Assembly: GCA_016210435.1 (NCBI GenBank)
Contig: JACQUF010000110.1
Coordinates: 1 to 5,614, forward strand
Reading direction: 5' to 3'
Source: Chloroflexota bacterium
Lineage (GTDB): Bacteria > Chloroflexota > Dehalococcoidia > Lucifugimonadales > Lucifugimonadaceae
DNA: 5,614 nt
Shown: positions 1 through 5,149 of the stretch, piece by piece
Layout of the letters: every line of letters begins with the position of its first letter
Position numbering within the stretch: position 1 is the first letter of the stretch
Made by a program: the position numbers and the translations under genes
Notes under the pieces: generated by a model
The model's database searches: none
What the model was told of the DNA's origin: nothing
What the model saw: the letters and a program-made list of their open reading frames with translations, nothing else

Positions 1-571
1 CGTCCGCGCTCGCAAACACCGTGGACCTGTTGACCGCGACCGTCCCTGAGGGCAACTGGTTCCAGATATGGAGCCCGATCACCCGGTCGGGCCTGTACTC
101 ATCGAATACGCGGTCTCCGAGCATCGCGAGCGCACCCTGGGTTATCTCTTCCGCGGGCTGGAAGATCATCACGACCCGCCCGTGGAATTCCTTGCGCTTC
201 CGCGCCAGCAGCCTCGCCGCGCCCAGTGCGATCGCAATATGCCCGTCGTGCCCGCAGGCGTGCATCAGGCCGTTTCTGGATGCGAAAGGTAGTCCTGTCT
301 GCTCCAGGACCGGAAGCGCGTCGATATCTGCGCGGATCGCGAGCGTGGGCCCGGTGCCCGTCCCTTCGAGGACGCCGACGACTCCCGTACCGCCTACCTC
401 CGCCCGCACCCCGTAGCCGTACTCGGAAAGGCGGCGCGCGATCATCGCCGCGGTCCGCGTTTCCTTGAATCCGAGTTCAGGCTGTTGGTGAAGGTCGCGG
501 CGCGTCGCTACCAGCTCTGGCGTTTCGGCGTGAATTTCGCGTATCAGGTTGTCGACTGAGGTCGGTTCCAT
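1..571 (-). CDS. M20 family metallopeptidase/amidohydrolase (hippurate hydrolase-like), N-terminal half
   Basis: Reading the minus strand from an ATG at 571 gives 190 codons running off the left edge without a stop. The family removes acyl groups from N-acyl amino acids using a two-metal centre in the cytoplasm. Visible hallmarks are RRDLHQQPELGF near residues 24-35, ADIDALP at 81-87, HACGHDGH at 104-111 and QPAEE at 138-142. By analogy with plant IAA-amino-acid hydrolases, C106, H108, E142 and H168 are metal ligands and E141 is the general base. The fragment ends at SAD, about where the dimerisation (satellite) domain begins, so about half of a ~390-residue protein is present. Nothing looks broken, and the truncation is only the window edge. 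No clear Shine-Dalgarno precedes the ATG; a GTG eight codons upstream is a less likely start. Exact substrate cannot be told from this half. Confidence 0.93.
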   Translation of the reverse strand, partial: MEPTSVDNLIREIHAETPELVATRRDLHQQPELGFKETRTAAMIARRLSEYGYGVRAEVGGTGVVGVLEGTGTGPTLAIRADIDALPVLEQTGLPFASRNGLMHACGHDGHIAIALGAARLLARKRKEFHGRVVMIFQPAEEITQGALAMLGDRVFDEYRPDRVIGLHIWNQLPSGTVAVNRSTVFASAD

Positions 572-632
572 CGGGCTTGCTCGTCGTGGCGACACAGGCG
601 GCGTCAGTGCCGCCCGGTATTCGTGCGGCGGG

Positions 633-641
633 AGTCTAGCA
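633..641 (-). promoter_or_regulatory. Candidate extended -10 box (TGCTAGACT) for the M20 gene
   Basis: On the minus strand the bases read TGCTAGACT, an extended -10-like element (TGn plus TAGACT) about 60 nt upstream of the M20 start. A weak -35-like TTCACC lies at 663-658 with a long 19-nt spacer. The same TGCTA core occurs before the genes at 749 and 3906, which supports the call more than the box alone does. Confidence 0.4.
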
Positions 642-667
642 TTTGCCTCCTCGATGCGGTGAATCCC

Positions 668-694
668 ATCCTCCCCCTCGAATTGGGGCAGGAT
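668..694. repeat. Imperfect palindrome (hairpin) in the divergent intergenic region
   Basis: ATCCT-c-CCCC, a 7-nt loop, then GGGG-c-AGGAT gives a stem of 5 plus 4 pairs with one C/C mismatch. It lies between the two divergent starts and has no T-tract, so it is not an obvious terminator. Its architecture resembles the hairpins at 3814-3834 and 5186-5214, but the flanking sequence differs. It could be a degenerate repeat copy or an operator-like site. Confidence 0.45.
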
Positions 695-727
695 TGAGTA
701 GAGGGGCGGCCCCGTTCTGCGCAGCCT

Positions 728-736
728 TGCTACACT
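728..736 (+). promoter_or_regulatory. Candidate extended -10 box (TGCTACACT) for the Lon-domain gene
   Basis: TGCTACACT forms a TGn extended -10 with hexamer TACACT at 731-736. Transcription would start near 743, only about six bases before the ATG at 749, and no Shine-Dalgarno fits in between. That points to a leaderless or nearly leaderless message. There is no good -35 at the usual distance. Confidence 0.4.
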
Positions 737-748
737 TCGGCCGTCGCC

Positions 749-1399
749 ATGCCAACCATCCCCTTATTCCCCTTGAACACCGTCCTCTTTCCAGGCGGCA
801 CGCTGCCGCTACGGATCTTCGAGGCGCGCTACAAGGAAATGCTCAAGAGCTGCATGGAATCGGACCGCAGGTTCGGCGTCGTGCTCATTAAGAGCGGCGT
901 CGAAGTCGGCGGCGCAGCCGAGCCTTACATGGTGGGCACATTGGCCAGGATCACCGACCTTGGCGAACCAGCGGCAGGCGCTATCCCGCTGAAAGTGGTG
1001 GGCGAAGGCAGGTTCCGCATCGTGAGCCTGGAGCGCTCGCTTCCCTATCTGACCGGCACGGTCGAGCCGCTGCAGGAGACCGTCGACCCGGAAGCCGACA
1101 GGGCCGCAGCCGACTTTCGAGAAGCGGCCGACCGCTACGTGAGGCTCCTGCTGGCTTCGCACGGGGAATACCGTGGCAGGTTCGACTTGCCAACGGCCCC
1201 GCTCGAGCTCGCGTCGCTCGCGGGCGTTCTGCTGCTCGATCAGCCGCCGCAGTCACGCCAGGAAGTGCTGGAAGCCGATCCGATCAGTCGCCGGCTCAAG
1301 ATTGCGGCACGGCTGCTTCGCGAGGCGGCAAGCGAGACCAACTCCACGTTGATGAGGACGGGACCGGGGCGCAGCCCATCGACGTTCGGCCTGAACTAA
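749..1399 (+). CDS. Stand-alone LON peptidase substrate-binding domain protein
   Basis: The 216-residue protein matches the N-terminal domain of Lon protease (Lon substrate-binding, PUA-like fold, PF02190) without the AAA+ or serine-protease domains. The signature start MPTIPLFPLNTVLFPGGTLP, then RIFEARYKEM (residues 23-32) and FGVVLI (42-47), is typical. The following beta-strands end in an IPLKVVGEGRFRIV block (79-92). The last ~100 residues form the helical part (ADRAAADFREAADRYVRLLLAS and onward). Length is normal for these small solo proteins, whose role is not established; they are usually assumed to bind unfolded or substrate proteins. It is cytoplasmic, with no signal or membrane segment. 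ATG at 749 is chosen because the conserved motif begins there. The start lacks a ribosome binding site. It is divergent from the M20 gene, with no functional link visible. Confidence 0.92.
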   Translation: MPTIPLFPLNTVLFPGGTLPLRIFEARYKEMLKSCMESDRRFGVVLIKSGVEVGGAAEPYMVGTLARITDLGEPAAGAIPLKVVGEGRFRIVSLERSLPYLTGTVEPLQETVDPEADRAAADFREAADRYVRLLLASHGEYRGRFDLPTAPLELASLAGVLLLDQPPQSRQEVLEADPISRRLKIAARLLREAASETNSTLMRTGPGRSPSTFGLN

Positions 1400-1488
1400 T
1401 CCCGATAACAGCGTCACCCTGATACGTAACTATCGAACAAGCACTCCTGAGGGAAACGTATTCCTATCCTGCCCTGGGATCATCAGCC

Positions 1489-1517
1489 TTGACGCTGGCC
1501 GTCAGCAAACTTATAAA
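1489..1517 (+). promoter_or_regulatory. Strong sigma70-type promoter with a small inverted repeat over its -35
   Basis: TTGACG at 1489-1494 and TATAAA at 1512-1517 are separated by exactly 17 bases. Each hexamer matches the consensus at five of six positions, so this is the best promoter in the window. Transcription should begin near 1524, just before the AGAGGA ribosome binding site (1531-1536) of the small ORF at 1541. A 5-bp inverted repeat, TGACG/CGTCA (1490-1494 and 1500-1504), overlaps the -35 box and could be an operator, though it is short enough to arise by chance. Confidence 0.7.
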
Positions 1518-1540
1518 TGTGAGCAGAGACAGAGGATCCG

Positions 1541-1723
1541 ATGTCGCAAATCAAAATCACGCTGGGACAACCAGTAGCGCACAAATCCACGGTGACGTTT
1601 CAAGCTGGATCGCCGGGTCAGCTGTTGCGCATCGTTACTGAGGTGGATCGTCCGTGGAAGTCGATTTCGCTTTCCTCTGTGACTACGCTGGGGCTCTCGG
1701 CAAGCTCTACGCCTCCGGCATAG
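1541..1723 (+). CDS. Small ORF downstream of the strong promoter, function unknown
   Basis: A 60-codon ORF starts with ATG four bases after AGAGGA and directly below the strong promoter at 1489-1517, so translation initiation here is plausible. The first ~38 residues (MSQIKITLGQPVAHKSTVTF and on) alternate polar and hydrophobic residues like beta-strands. I recognise no family. From codon 38 on it overlaps the DUF6941 reading frame by 70 bases, and that part looks like an out-of-frame shadow of the downstream gene. It may be a real small protein, a leader ORF coupled to the next gene, or simply untranslated leader. No signal peptide, membrane segment or cysteine motif is seen. Confidence 0.35.
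   Translation: MSQIKITLGQPVAHKSTVTFQAGSPGQLLRIVTEVDRPWKSISLSSVTTLGLSASSTPPA
1640..1646 (+). promoter_or_regulatory. Ribosome binding site fixing the GTG start of the DUF6941 gene
   Basis: GAGGTGG lies seven bases before the GTG at 1654. Since the family's conserved start (x-VDFAFLCDYA) begins at that codon, this site supports GTG 1654 over any upstream start. It lies inside the small ORF at 1541, so translation of the two may be coupled. Confidence 0.55.
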
Positions 1724-2068
1724 GATTCCATCAGATCTACGCCGCGGCAGTCCCGCACACACATCCACTATTCTTCGCGGTCTGTCGAATCCGCTTTTCG
1801 GCCGTCGAAGCCGGTCCCAAAATTCATTGGGATCAGAGTCGTTGACGCCGACGCGAATTCGATCGCACCGCCGATGGATTCAACTATTCAAGTAGAACCC
1901 CCGGCCCCCGGCTTCACCGACCGTACCGTCACCATTCCTGTGGGATTCCACGGCATTGCCTTCTACAGATACGGACTTTATGCGATTATCTTTCTCCTCG
2001 GCGGCAATGAAATAGCGCGGCTTGCTTTCAGGGTTGCGCAACCGCCACAACCCTTACCAACTGCCTAG
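1654..2068 (+). pseudogene. DUF6941-family protein gene with a single +1 frameshift
   Basis: Starting at GTG 1654, the frame reads MEVDFAFLCDYA..GKLYASGIGFHQIYA..PHTHP, the conserved N-terminus of DUF6941 proteins (uncharacterised, ~130-150 residues, beta-rich, cytoplasmic). It hits a stop at 1843-1845. Homology continues one frame over: K-FIGIRVVDADANSIAPP, then a second half with FHGIAFYRYGLYAI and GGNEIARLAFRVAQPP, ending at TAG 2066-2068. Omitting one A from the AAAA run at 1819-1822 (context GGTCCCAAAATTC) restores a single 137-residue frame with every family landmark. The break is therefore one inserted base. Both halves are otherwise intact, so this is a very recent lesion, a sequencing or assembly error, or less likely programmed +1 shifting at CCC-A. 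The region is AT-richer than its neighbours. Its stop lies six bases from the stop of the convergent kinase-like gene. Confidence 0.75.
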
Positions 2069-2074
2069 ACTTAA

Positions 2075-2755
2075 CTACCCATTGAGCGCCCTGTGGGCCA
2101 GGATCCGCAGACGGTCGGTGTCGGTCAGATAGCGCTCGATCTTCTTCGCAAATTCCGCCACCGTCTGTTGCACGGTCGCCGTGCCTGTGTCCAACGTGAT
2201 TTTTCCGCGTAGCGTCGATCGGGCGCACGCTTCTTCGAAGAGCCTCAGTACTGTCGGGACATCTTTTTCCCTGACGACGCCATCCTCGTGCGGCTTCTCC
2301 TTCATCCGGCGTACGATCACATCGGGAGCCGCCTTCACGTGGACCAGCACCGTATCGGGGGCGAAGCGCATGATCGCTCGCTCGACCTGCATCGAAACAA
2401 CCTTGCGGTCGTGCGGCTTCCCGTCCGCGCCGTACCCGAAGTAAAGCGGGCCGTAAACCGAGTCCTCGACGTGGAGCCCGATCACCATCCAGTCCGGCAC
2501 GTCAAAGCTGCCCGGCTGAACGTGGTAGTAGATCGAATGGCGCTGGACCATCTCCTTGATCTTGGGGCTGAGCGCCATGATCTGCCTGCGTTCTTCCGGC
2601 GTTGTGTCGTCCGGGTGCCCGGACGTATGCGGGACCTGGTAGTGGTCGTGGATGAGAGAAAACCGGACACCCATGTTCGCCTCCATCCAGTCGTCGATGG
2701 CGTGGGCGAGTGTCGTTGTGCCCGAGTATTCGCAACCGGCCAGTATCAGTCTCAC
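2075..2755 (-). CDS. P-loop NTPase/kinase-like protein with a lysine-less Walker A
   Basis: The 226-residue cytoplasmic protein looks like a small-molecule or nucleoside kinase fold, but I cannot name its substrate. It starts MRLILAGCEYSGTTTLA: a beta-strand followed by a Walker A loop GCEYSGTTT (residues 7-15), where the usual lysine of GxxxxGK[ST] is T13. A second conserved-looking motif is DHYQVPH at 37-43. Next come an aromatic, acidic block VIGLHVEDSVYGPLYFGYG (91-109), the strand TVLVHVKA, and a charged, lid-like RRMKEKPHEDGVVREKD stretch (149-165). I place the start at GTG 2755 because GGAGGG lies five bases before it and the P-loop strand begins there. A longer frame from GTG 2788 has an in-frame stop two codons upstream and no good ribosome site. 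It is divergent from the amidohydrolase at 2880 and convergent with the DUF6941 gene. Catalysis is unproven because of the missing lysine. Confidence 0.8.
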   Translation of the reverse strand: MRLILAGCEYSGTTTLAHAIDDWMEANMGVRFSLIHDHYQVPHTSGHPDDTTPEERRQIMALSPKIKEMVQRHSIYYHVQPGSFDVPDWMVIGLHVEDSVYGPLYFGYGADGKPHDRKVVSMQVERAIMRFAPDTVLVHVKAAPDVIVRRMKEKPHEDGVVREKDVPTVLRLFEEACARSTLRGKITLDTGTATVQQTVAEFAKKIERYLTDTDRLRILAHRALNG

Positions 2756-2760
2756 CGCAG

Positions 2761-2766
2761 CCCTCC
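2761..2766 (-). promoter_or_regulatory. Ribosome binding site (GGAGGG) deciding the start of the P-loop gene
   Basis: On the minus strand GGAGGG is followed by CTGCG and then the GTG at 2755. This spacing is ideal, and the site would be buried inside the coding sequence if the upstream GTG at 2788 were used. It therefore favours the shorter protein beginning MRLILAGC. Confidence 0.65.
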
Positions 2767-2834
2767 GTTTTGTCGTCGCCTTCCCCACCCGTCACACGCG
2801 TCCCCGGCGGGTGGCGAGGCGGACGTGAGGCTGC

Positions 2835-2847
2835 AGTGTAATAAACT
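2835..2847. promoter_or_regulatory. AT-rich island, possible shared promoter of two divergent genes
   Basis: AGTGTAATAAACT stands out in an otherwise very GC-rich 124-bp gap between the divergent starts at 2755 and 2880. On the minus strand it reads TTATTACACT, containing TACACT, the same hexamer used before the gene at 749. On the plus strand, TAATAA at 2839-2844 could be a -10 about 36 bases before the ATG at 2880. No good -35 is visible on either strand. Confidence 0.35.
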
Positions 2848-2879
2848 CCCGCGGACCTGAATCAGCCAGGAGGCGCCCG

Positions 2880-3776
2880 ATGCAGATCGCCGACCCGCAC
2901 CATCACCTCTGGGACCTCGAAAAGCACGTCTATCCGTGGCTGAAGGAACCGGTCGACCACTTCGCAGGCGACTACAGCGCTATCCGCAAGACGTATCTGG
3001 TCAAGGATTTCCTCGCGGACGCAAAGGGCCTCGATCTCGTCAAGTCCGTCCACCTGCAGGCCGAGTTCGACCACCGGGACGATCCCGTAAAGGAAACGGC
3101 GTGGCTCCAGTCAGTACACGACGATCCTGTATCCAGGGGGTTTCCGCACGCCAGCGTCGCCTTTGCGGACCTGGGGGCGCCGAACGTCGAAGACGTGCTC
3201 GCGCGGCACTGCGAGTACCCGATCATGCGGGGGATCAGGCAGATCCTGAACTACGCCGACGAACCGCGGCTGCGATTCACACACCGTGGCGATCTGATGA
3301 GCGATAAGCAATGGCGGGCCGGGTATCGCCTGCTTGCGAAGTTCCGGATTTCGTTCGATCTACAGGTGTGGCCGTGGCAACTCGTCGAGGGGGCCAGACT
3401 GGCCAAGGACATTCCAGAGGTGCCGGTAATCCTGAATCATACGGGCCTTCCCATACACCGGGACCGCTCGGGGATCGACATGTGGACGAGGGGGATGCGG
3501 GAGCTGGCCTCCGCACCACATGTCTCGGTGAAGATCTCGGGACTCGGCATGTTCAAGAGAGACTTCACCGCCGAGGACATCAAGCCGTTTGTGCTCGACA
3601 CGATCGACATATTCGGCGCCGAGCGGTGCATGTTCGCCAGTAACTTCCCGGTCGACAAGCTCGCGAGCTCGTATGCCCATCTCTGGGAGTCGTACGACAC
3701 GATCACGAGCCGGTTCACTCCAGCAGAGCGCCAGGGGCTCTTCCACGACAACGCGGTCCGGTACTACCGGCTTTAG
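2880..3776 (+). CDS. Amidohydrolase-family TIM-barrel hydrolase (COG3618/PF04909, lactonase-like)
   Basis: The 298-residue protein belongs to the amidohydrolase 2 family, cytoplasmic metal-dependent hydrolases that include sugar and dicarboxylate lactonases. Landmarks in order: the metal-binding HxH motif in IADPHHHLWDL (H7, H9), SVHLQAE with H58, the FDLQVWPWQL strand (159-168), NHTGLP with H187, SVKISGLG (216-223), and MFASNFPVDK (251-260), the C-terminal barrel-end motif. Many relatives have an aspartate (SDWP) at the position of N255, but SNFPV also occurs in the family. Length is normal and the frame is intact. ATG 2880 is preceded by AGGAGG with a six-base spacer, the best ribosome site in the window, so strong expression is plausible. 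Neighbours give no substrate clue. A fuconolactonase- or 2-pyrone-4,6-dicarboxylate-lactonase-like activity is possible but not shown. Confidence 0.92.
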   Translation: MQIADPHHHLWDLEKHVYPWLKEPVDHFAGDYSAIRKTYLVKDFLADAKGLDLVKSVHLQAEFDHRDDPVKETAWLQSVHDDPVSRGFPHASVAFADLGAPNVEDVLARHCEYPIMRGIRQILNYADEPRLRFTHRGDLMSDKQWRAGYRLLAKFRISFDLQVWPWQLVEGARLAKDIPEVPVILNHTGLPIHRDRSGIDMWTRGMRELASAPHVSVKISGLGMFKRDFTAEDIKPFVLDTIDIFGAERCMFASNFPVDKLASSYAHLWESYDTITSRFTPAERQGLFHDNAVRYYRL

Positions 3777-3780
3777 AACG

Positions 3781-3834
3781 CCCTCACCCTCGTCCCGATT
3801 TCATCGGCACAGGCCTCTCCCCGATGGGGCGAGG
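3781..3834 (+). repeat. Palindromic intergenic repeat, copy 1 (box plus hairpin)
   Basis: The element starts with the box CCCTCACCCTCG (3781-3792). After a variable middle it ends in a hairpin: CCTCTCCCC (3814-3822), loop GAT, GGGGCGAGG (3826-3834), with eight of nine pairs. A second copy in reverse orientation lies at 5186-5234; its box CCTTCACCGTCG matches at 10 of 12 positions, and a CCTCTCCC-type hairpin follows. No T-tract follows, so it resembles a REP-type dispersed repeat rather than a terminator, although the stem could protect the end of the amidohydrolase message, which stops five bases upstream. Confidence 0.55.
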
Positions 3835-3844
3835 CGGTTCTGTG

Positions 3845-3853
3845 TGCTAGCAT
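3845..3853 (+). promoter_or_regulatory. Candidate extended -10 box (TGCTAGCAT) for the cNMP-fold gene
   Basis: TGCTAGCAT gives a TGn extended -10 with hexamer TAGCAT at 3848-3853, about 52 bases before the ATG at 3906. It shares TGCTA with the boxes at 633-641 and 728-736. The -35 region is not recognisable. Transcription would start inside the palindrome at 3853-3864. Confidence 0.4.
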
Positions 3854-3864
3854 CGTAGCTACGA
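3853..3864. promoter_or_regulatory. Perfect 12-bp palindrome, candidate operator
   Basis: TCGTAGCTACGA is a perfect inverted repeat immediately downstream of the putative -10 box and covering the expected transcription start of the gene at 3906. That placement is typical of a repressor site. No regulator gene that would bind it is in the window, and a 12-bp palindrome can arise by chance. Confidence 0.35.
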
Positions 3865-3905
3865 ATCCCGGCCCGATCGGAATTGACGAAACCGGGGGTG
3901 GCGCG

Positions 3906-4832
3906 ATGACGACCGCAGCGATGACGCAGGGAACCGGCACTCGGCCGCTCCGGATAGTGCTGGCGACCGCCGCTAACGGACTTCTCATAGCCGGCGCCAC
4001 GCTCCTCGCATTTGACGTTCCAGCCGGAGGCCTAGCCCTGCTGGTCGCGTTCCCAATCCTCGCGTCGATCTCACTTGGCCTGGCGCGACGCGATCTTATG
4101 TCGATGCGTGAGCATGGCCGGATCCGTCCATGGATCCACGTCCCCGCCCTGTTGGGCGGCCTCGCGCTTGCCGCATGTATTGCGGTGATCATCCTGGTCG
4201 TGAAATGGCCTCTCGGATTCGCCGAAGCCGGGGCGGGCGTTCTCTTCTTCACTGCGATGCTGATCATGTACGAGATGGAAATCGGAGGGGCCCGAGAGGT
4301 ACGCACCGACGAGGAAGTGGCATCACAGACCGCCGCGCTCGGCTTCACGGACGCGGAGTTCGTGGTCCTGCGGGACTCTGACATGCTCAGGGCGCTGACG
4401 GCCGCGCAGGCGCAACAAGTGATTGGCCTTGGAAACCGGCGCAAGGTCAGCGAGGGCGAATCGCTCGGGGAGGCCGGGCGATTGGGCGAGAAGGTCTACG
4501 TCGTCCTCGAAGGGCAGGCGCAGCTGAGCGCGAATACAGGTTTTGGCCCCATGACCGTCCGTGTCGCCGGTCCAGGCGAGTCGTTTCCGATGGCATCGCT
4601 CGTCGGATATGGGATGCTGGTCACCTCCGTTCGCGCGATGACCGGAATGACGGTCTGGGAGCTGGACAGGTCCAGGCTGCTCGATTTGTGCCAGGAACGC
4701 CCCGAGATCGGCGCGCGCATCTTCGCCGCTGCTGCCAAGATGATGGCTGAGCGGTACCGCAATACGCTCAAGCGGCTCACGCACGCGGCCGATCAGGCAC
4801 GCGCGGGCGCCCAGCCCAGCATTACCGTCTAG
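3906..4832 (+). CDS. Membrane protein with C-terminal cyclic-nucleotide-binding-like domain
   Basis: This 308-residue protein has two parts. Residues ~16-37, 39-60, 77-99 and 103-122 are hydrophobic and likely form four membrane helices. Residues ~152-280 resemble the CAP/CRP effector beta-barrel: KVSEGESLGEAG, KVYVVLEGQAQLS, then a phosphate-binding-cassette-like GPGESFPMASLVG (222-234) and the VWELDRSRLLDL strand and helix, followed by a C-terminal helix. There is no helix-turn-helix, so it is not a CRP/FNR transcription factor. E225 of the cassette is present. The usual R-[TS]-A arginine, however, aligns with the GMLVT segment; only the later arginine of VRAM (R243) remains, so classical cAMP binding is doubtful. 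ATG 3906 follows a G-rich GGGGGTGG; ATG at 3921 is an alternative. Role is unknown; a membrane-tethered sensor or regulatory subunit is an inference. Confidence 0.8.
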   Translation: MTTAAMTQGTGTRPLRIVLATAANGLLIAGATLLAFDVPAGGLALLVAFPILASISLGLARRDLMSMREHGRIRPWIHVPALLGGLALAACIAVIILVVKWPLGFAEAGAGVLFFTAMLIMYEMEIGGAREVRTDEEVASQTAALGFTDAEFVVLRDSDMLRALTAAQAQQVIGLGNRRKVSEGESLGEAGRLGEKVYVVLEGQAQLSANTGFGPMTVRVAGPGESFPMASLVGYGMLVTSVRAMTGMTVWELDRSRLLDLCQERPEIGARIFAAAAKMMAERYRNTLKRLTHAADQARAGAQPSITV

Positions 4833-4886
4833 CCCCGTCAGTTCGGCTTCGACACATCCCCCTGCCTCTCGCGTCCCTGTCTCTGA

Positions 4887-5000
4887 GGACCGGGCCAGTT
4901 CGCGAACTCACCGCACGGGGTGTGGATCGACCCGGACGGAAGCCTTTATTTGGCCGAGGTCGGAGGGCTGAACAGGCTTCAGAAGTTCGTCCCCAGATAG
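4887..5000 (+). pseudogene. C-terminal remnant of an NHL-repeat (six-bladed beta-propeller) protein
   Basis: The frame from 4887 to TAG 4998-5000 encodes GPGQFANSPHGVW, then IDPDGSLYLAEVGG, then LNRLQKFVPR. This is the typical last blade of NHL-repeat/peptidyl-alpha-hydroxyglycine-lyase-like proteins (GPGQF..PHG, a DPDGSLY strand, N-R-x-Q-K-F end). An in-frame TGA at 4884-4886 stands just before it. No start codon with a ribosome site and no further NHL blades are found upstream, where the cNMP-fold gene occupies the space. Only about 37 of the several hundred residues expected remain. It is best read as a relic of a gene whose 5' part was lost by deletion or rearrangement, or as a mis-joined assembly. 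The short piece is too well preserved to be chance. Confidence 0.75.
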
Positions 5001-5048
5001 GATGCACACCTGATCTTTACTTTTCCTCAACCATTCCTTTACTCAAAT

Positions 5049-5136
5049 CGAACCCATCGCAACCGAACCTCTACGGGTTCGCTACCGACATGTGCTGTTG
5101 GGGCATTGTTCAATAGCCCCGGCGATGCAAATCGCT
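5049..5136 (+). other. Series of three hairpins upstream of the terminator, possible structured RNA
   Basis: Three stems follow one another. First, CGAACCC (5049-5055) or alternatively CGAACC (5064-5069) can pair with the same GGGTTCG (5075-5081), giving two mutually exclusive hairpins. Second, GGGGCATT (5100-5107) pairs with AAT-a-GCCCC (5112-5120) with one bulged A. Third, GGCGAT (5121-5126) pairs with ATCGCT (5131-5136) around a GCAA loop, a GNRA tetraloop. A strong terminator begins 14 bases later. The arrangement would suit a small RNA or a 3' untranslated region, but it matches no RNA family I know, and no clear promoter precedes it. Confidence 0.3.
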
Positions 5137-5149
5137 CCCCAACGAAAAC

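Noticed and set aside
21..468. Plus-strand ORFs across the left edge
   Set aside because: They lie opposite the well-conserved M20 metal-site motifs on the minus strand.
1816..1825. Programmed -1 frameshift at CCCAAAA
   Set aside because: The two halves of the protein need a +1 (or -2) change of frame, so a -1 slip would not join them.
2785..2814. 7-bp inverted repeat CCACCCG/CGGGTGG with a 16-nt loop, considered as terminator or third repeat copy
   Set aside because: It lies upstream of two divergent starts, has no T-tract, and shares only a 10-base core with the other repeats.
2288..2860. 190-codon plus-strand ORF opposite the P-loop gene
   Set aside because: Its codons are the antisense image of a gene with recognisable motifs. 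It is Arg/His/Val-rich, has no ribosome site and resembles no family.
3773..4444. 223-codon minus-strand ORF opposite the cNMP-fold gene
   Set aside because: It is rich in Arg, Ser, Pro and Ala as expected from antisense of GC-rich coding DNA, while the plus strand has clear membrane helices and the barrel domain.
5045..5085. tRNA-like GGGTTCG string
   Set aside because: The flanks do not form a T-arm, and no acceptor, D or anticodon stems can be built on either strand.
4922..5116. 64-codon plus-strand ORF in the right-hand gap
   Set aside because: Its first half is an out-of-frame reading of the NHL remnant and the rest covers hairpin sequence. No ribosome site or family is seen.
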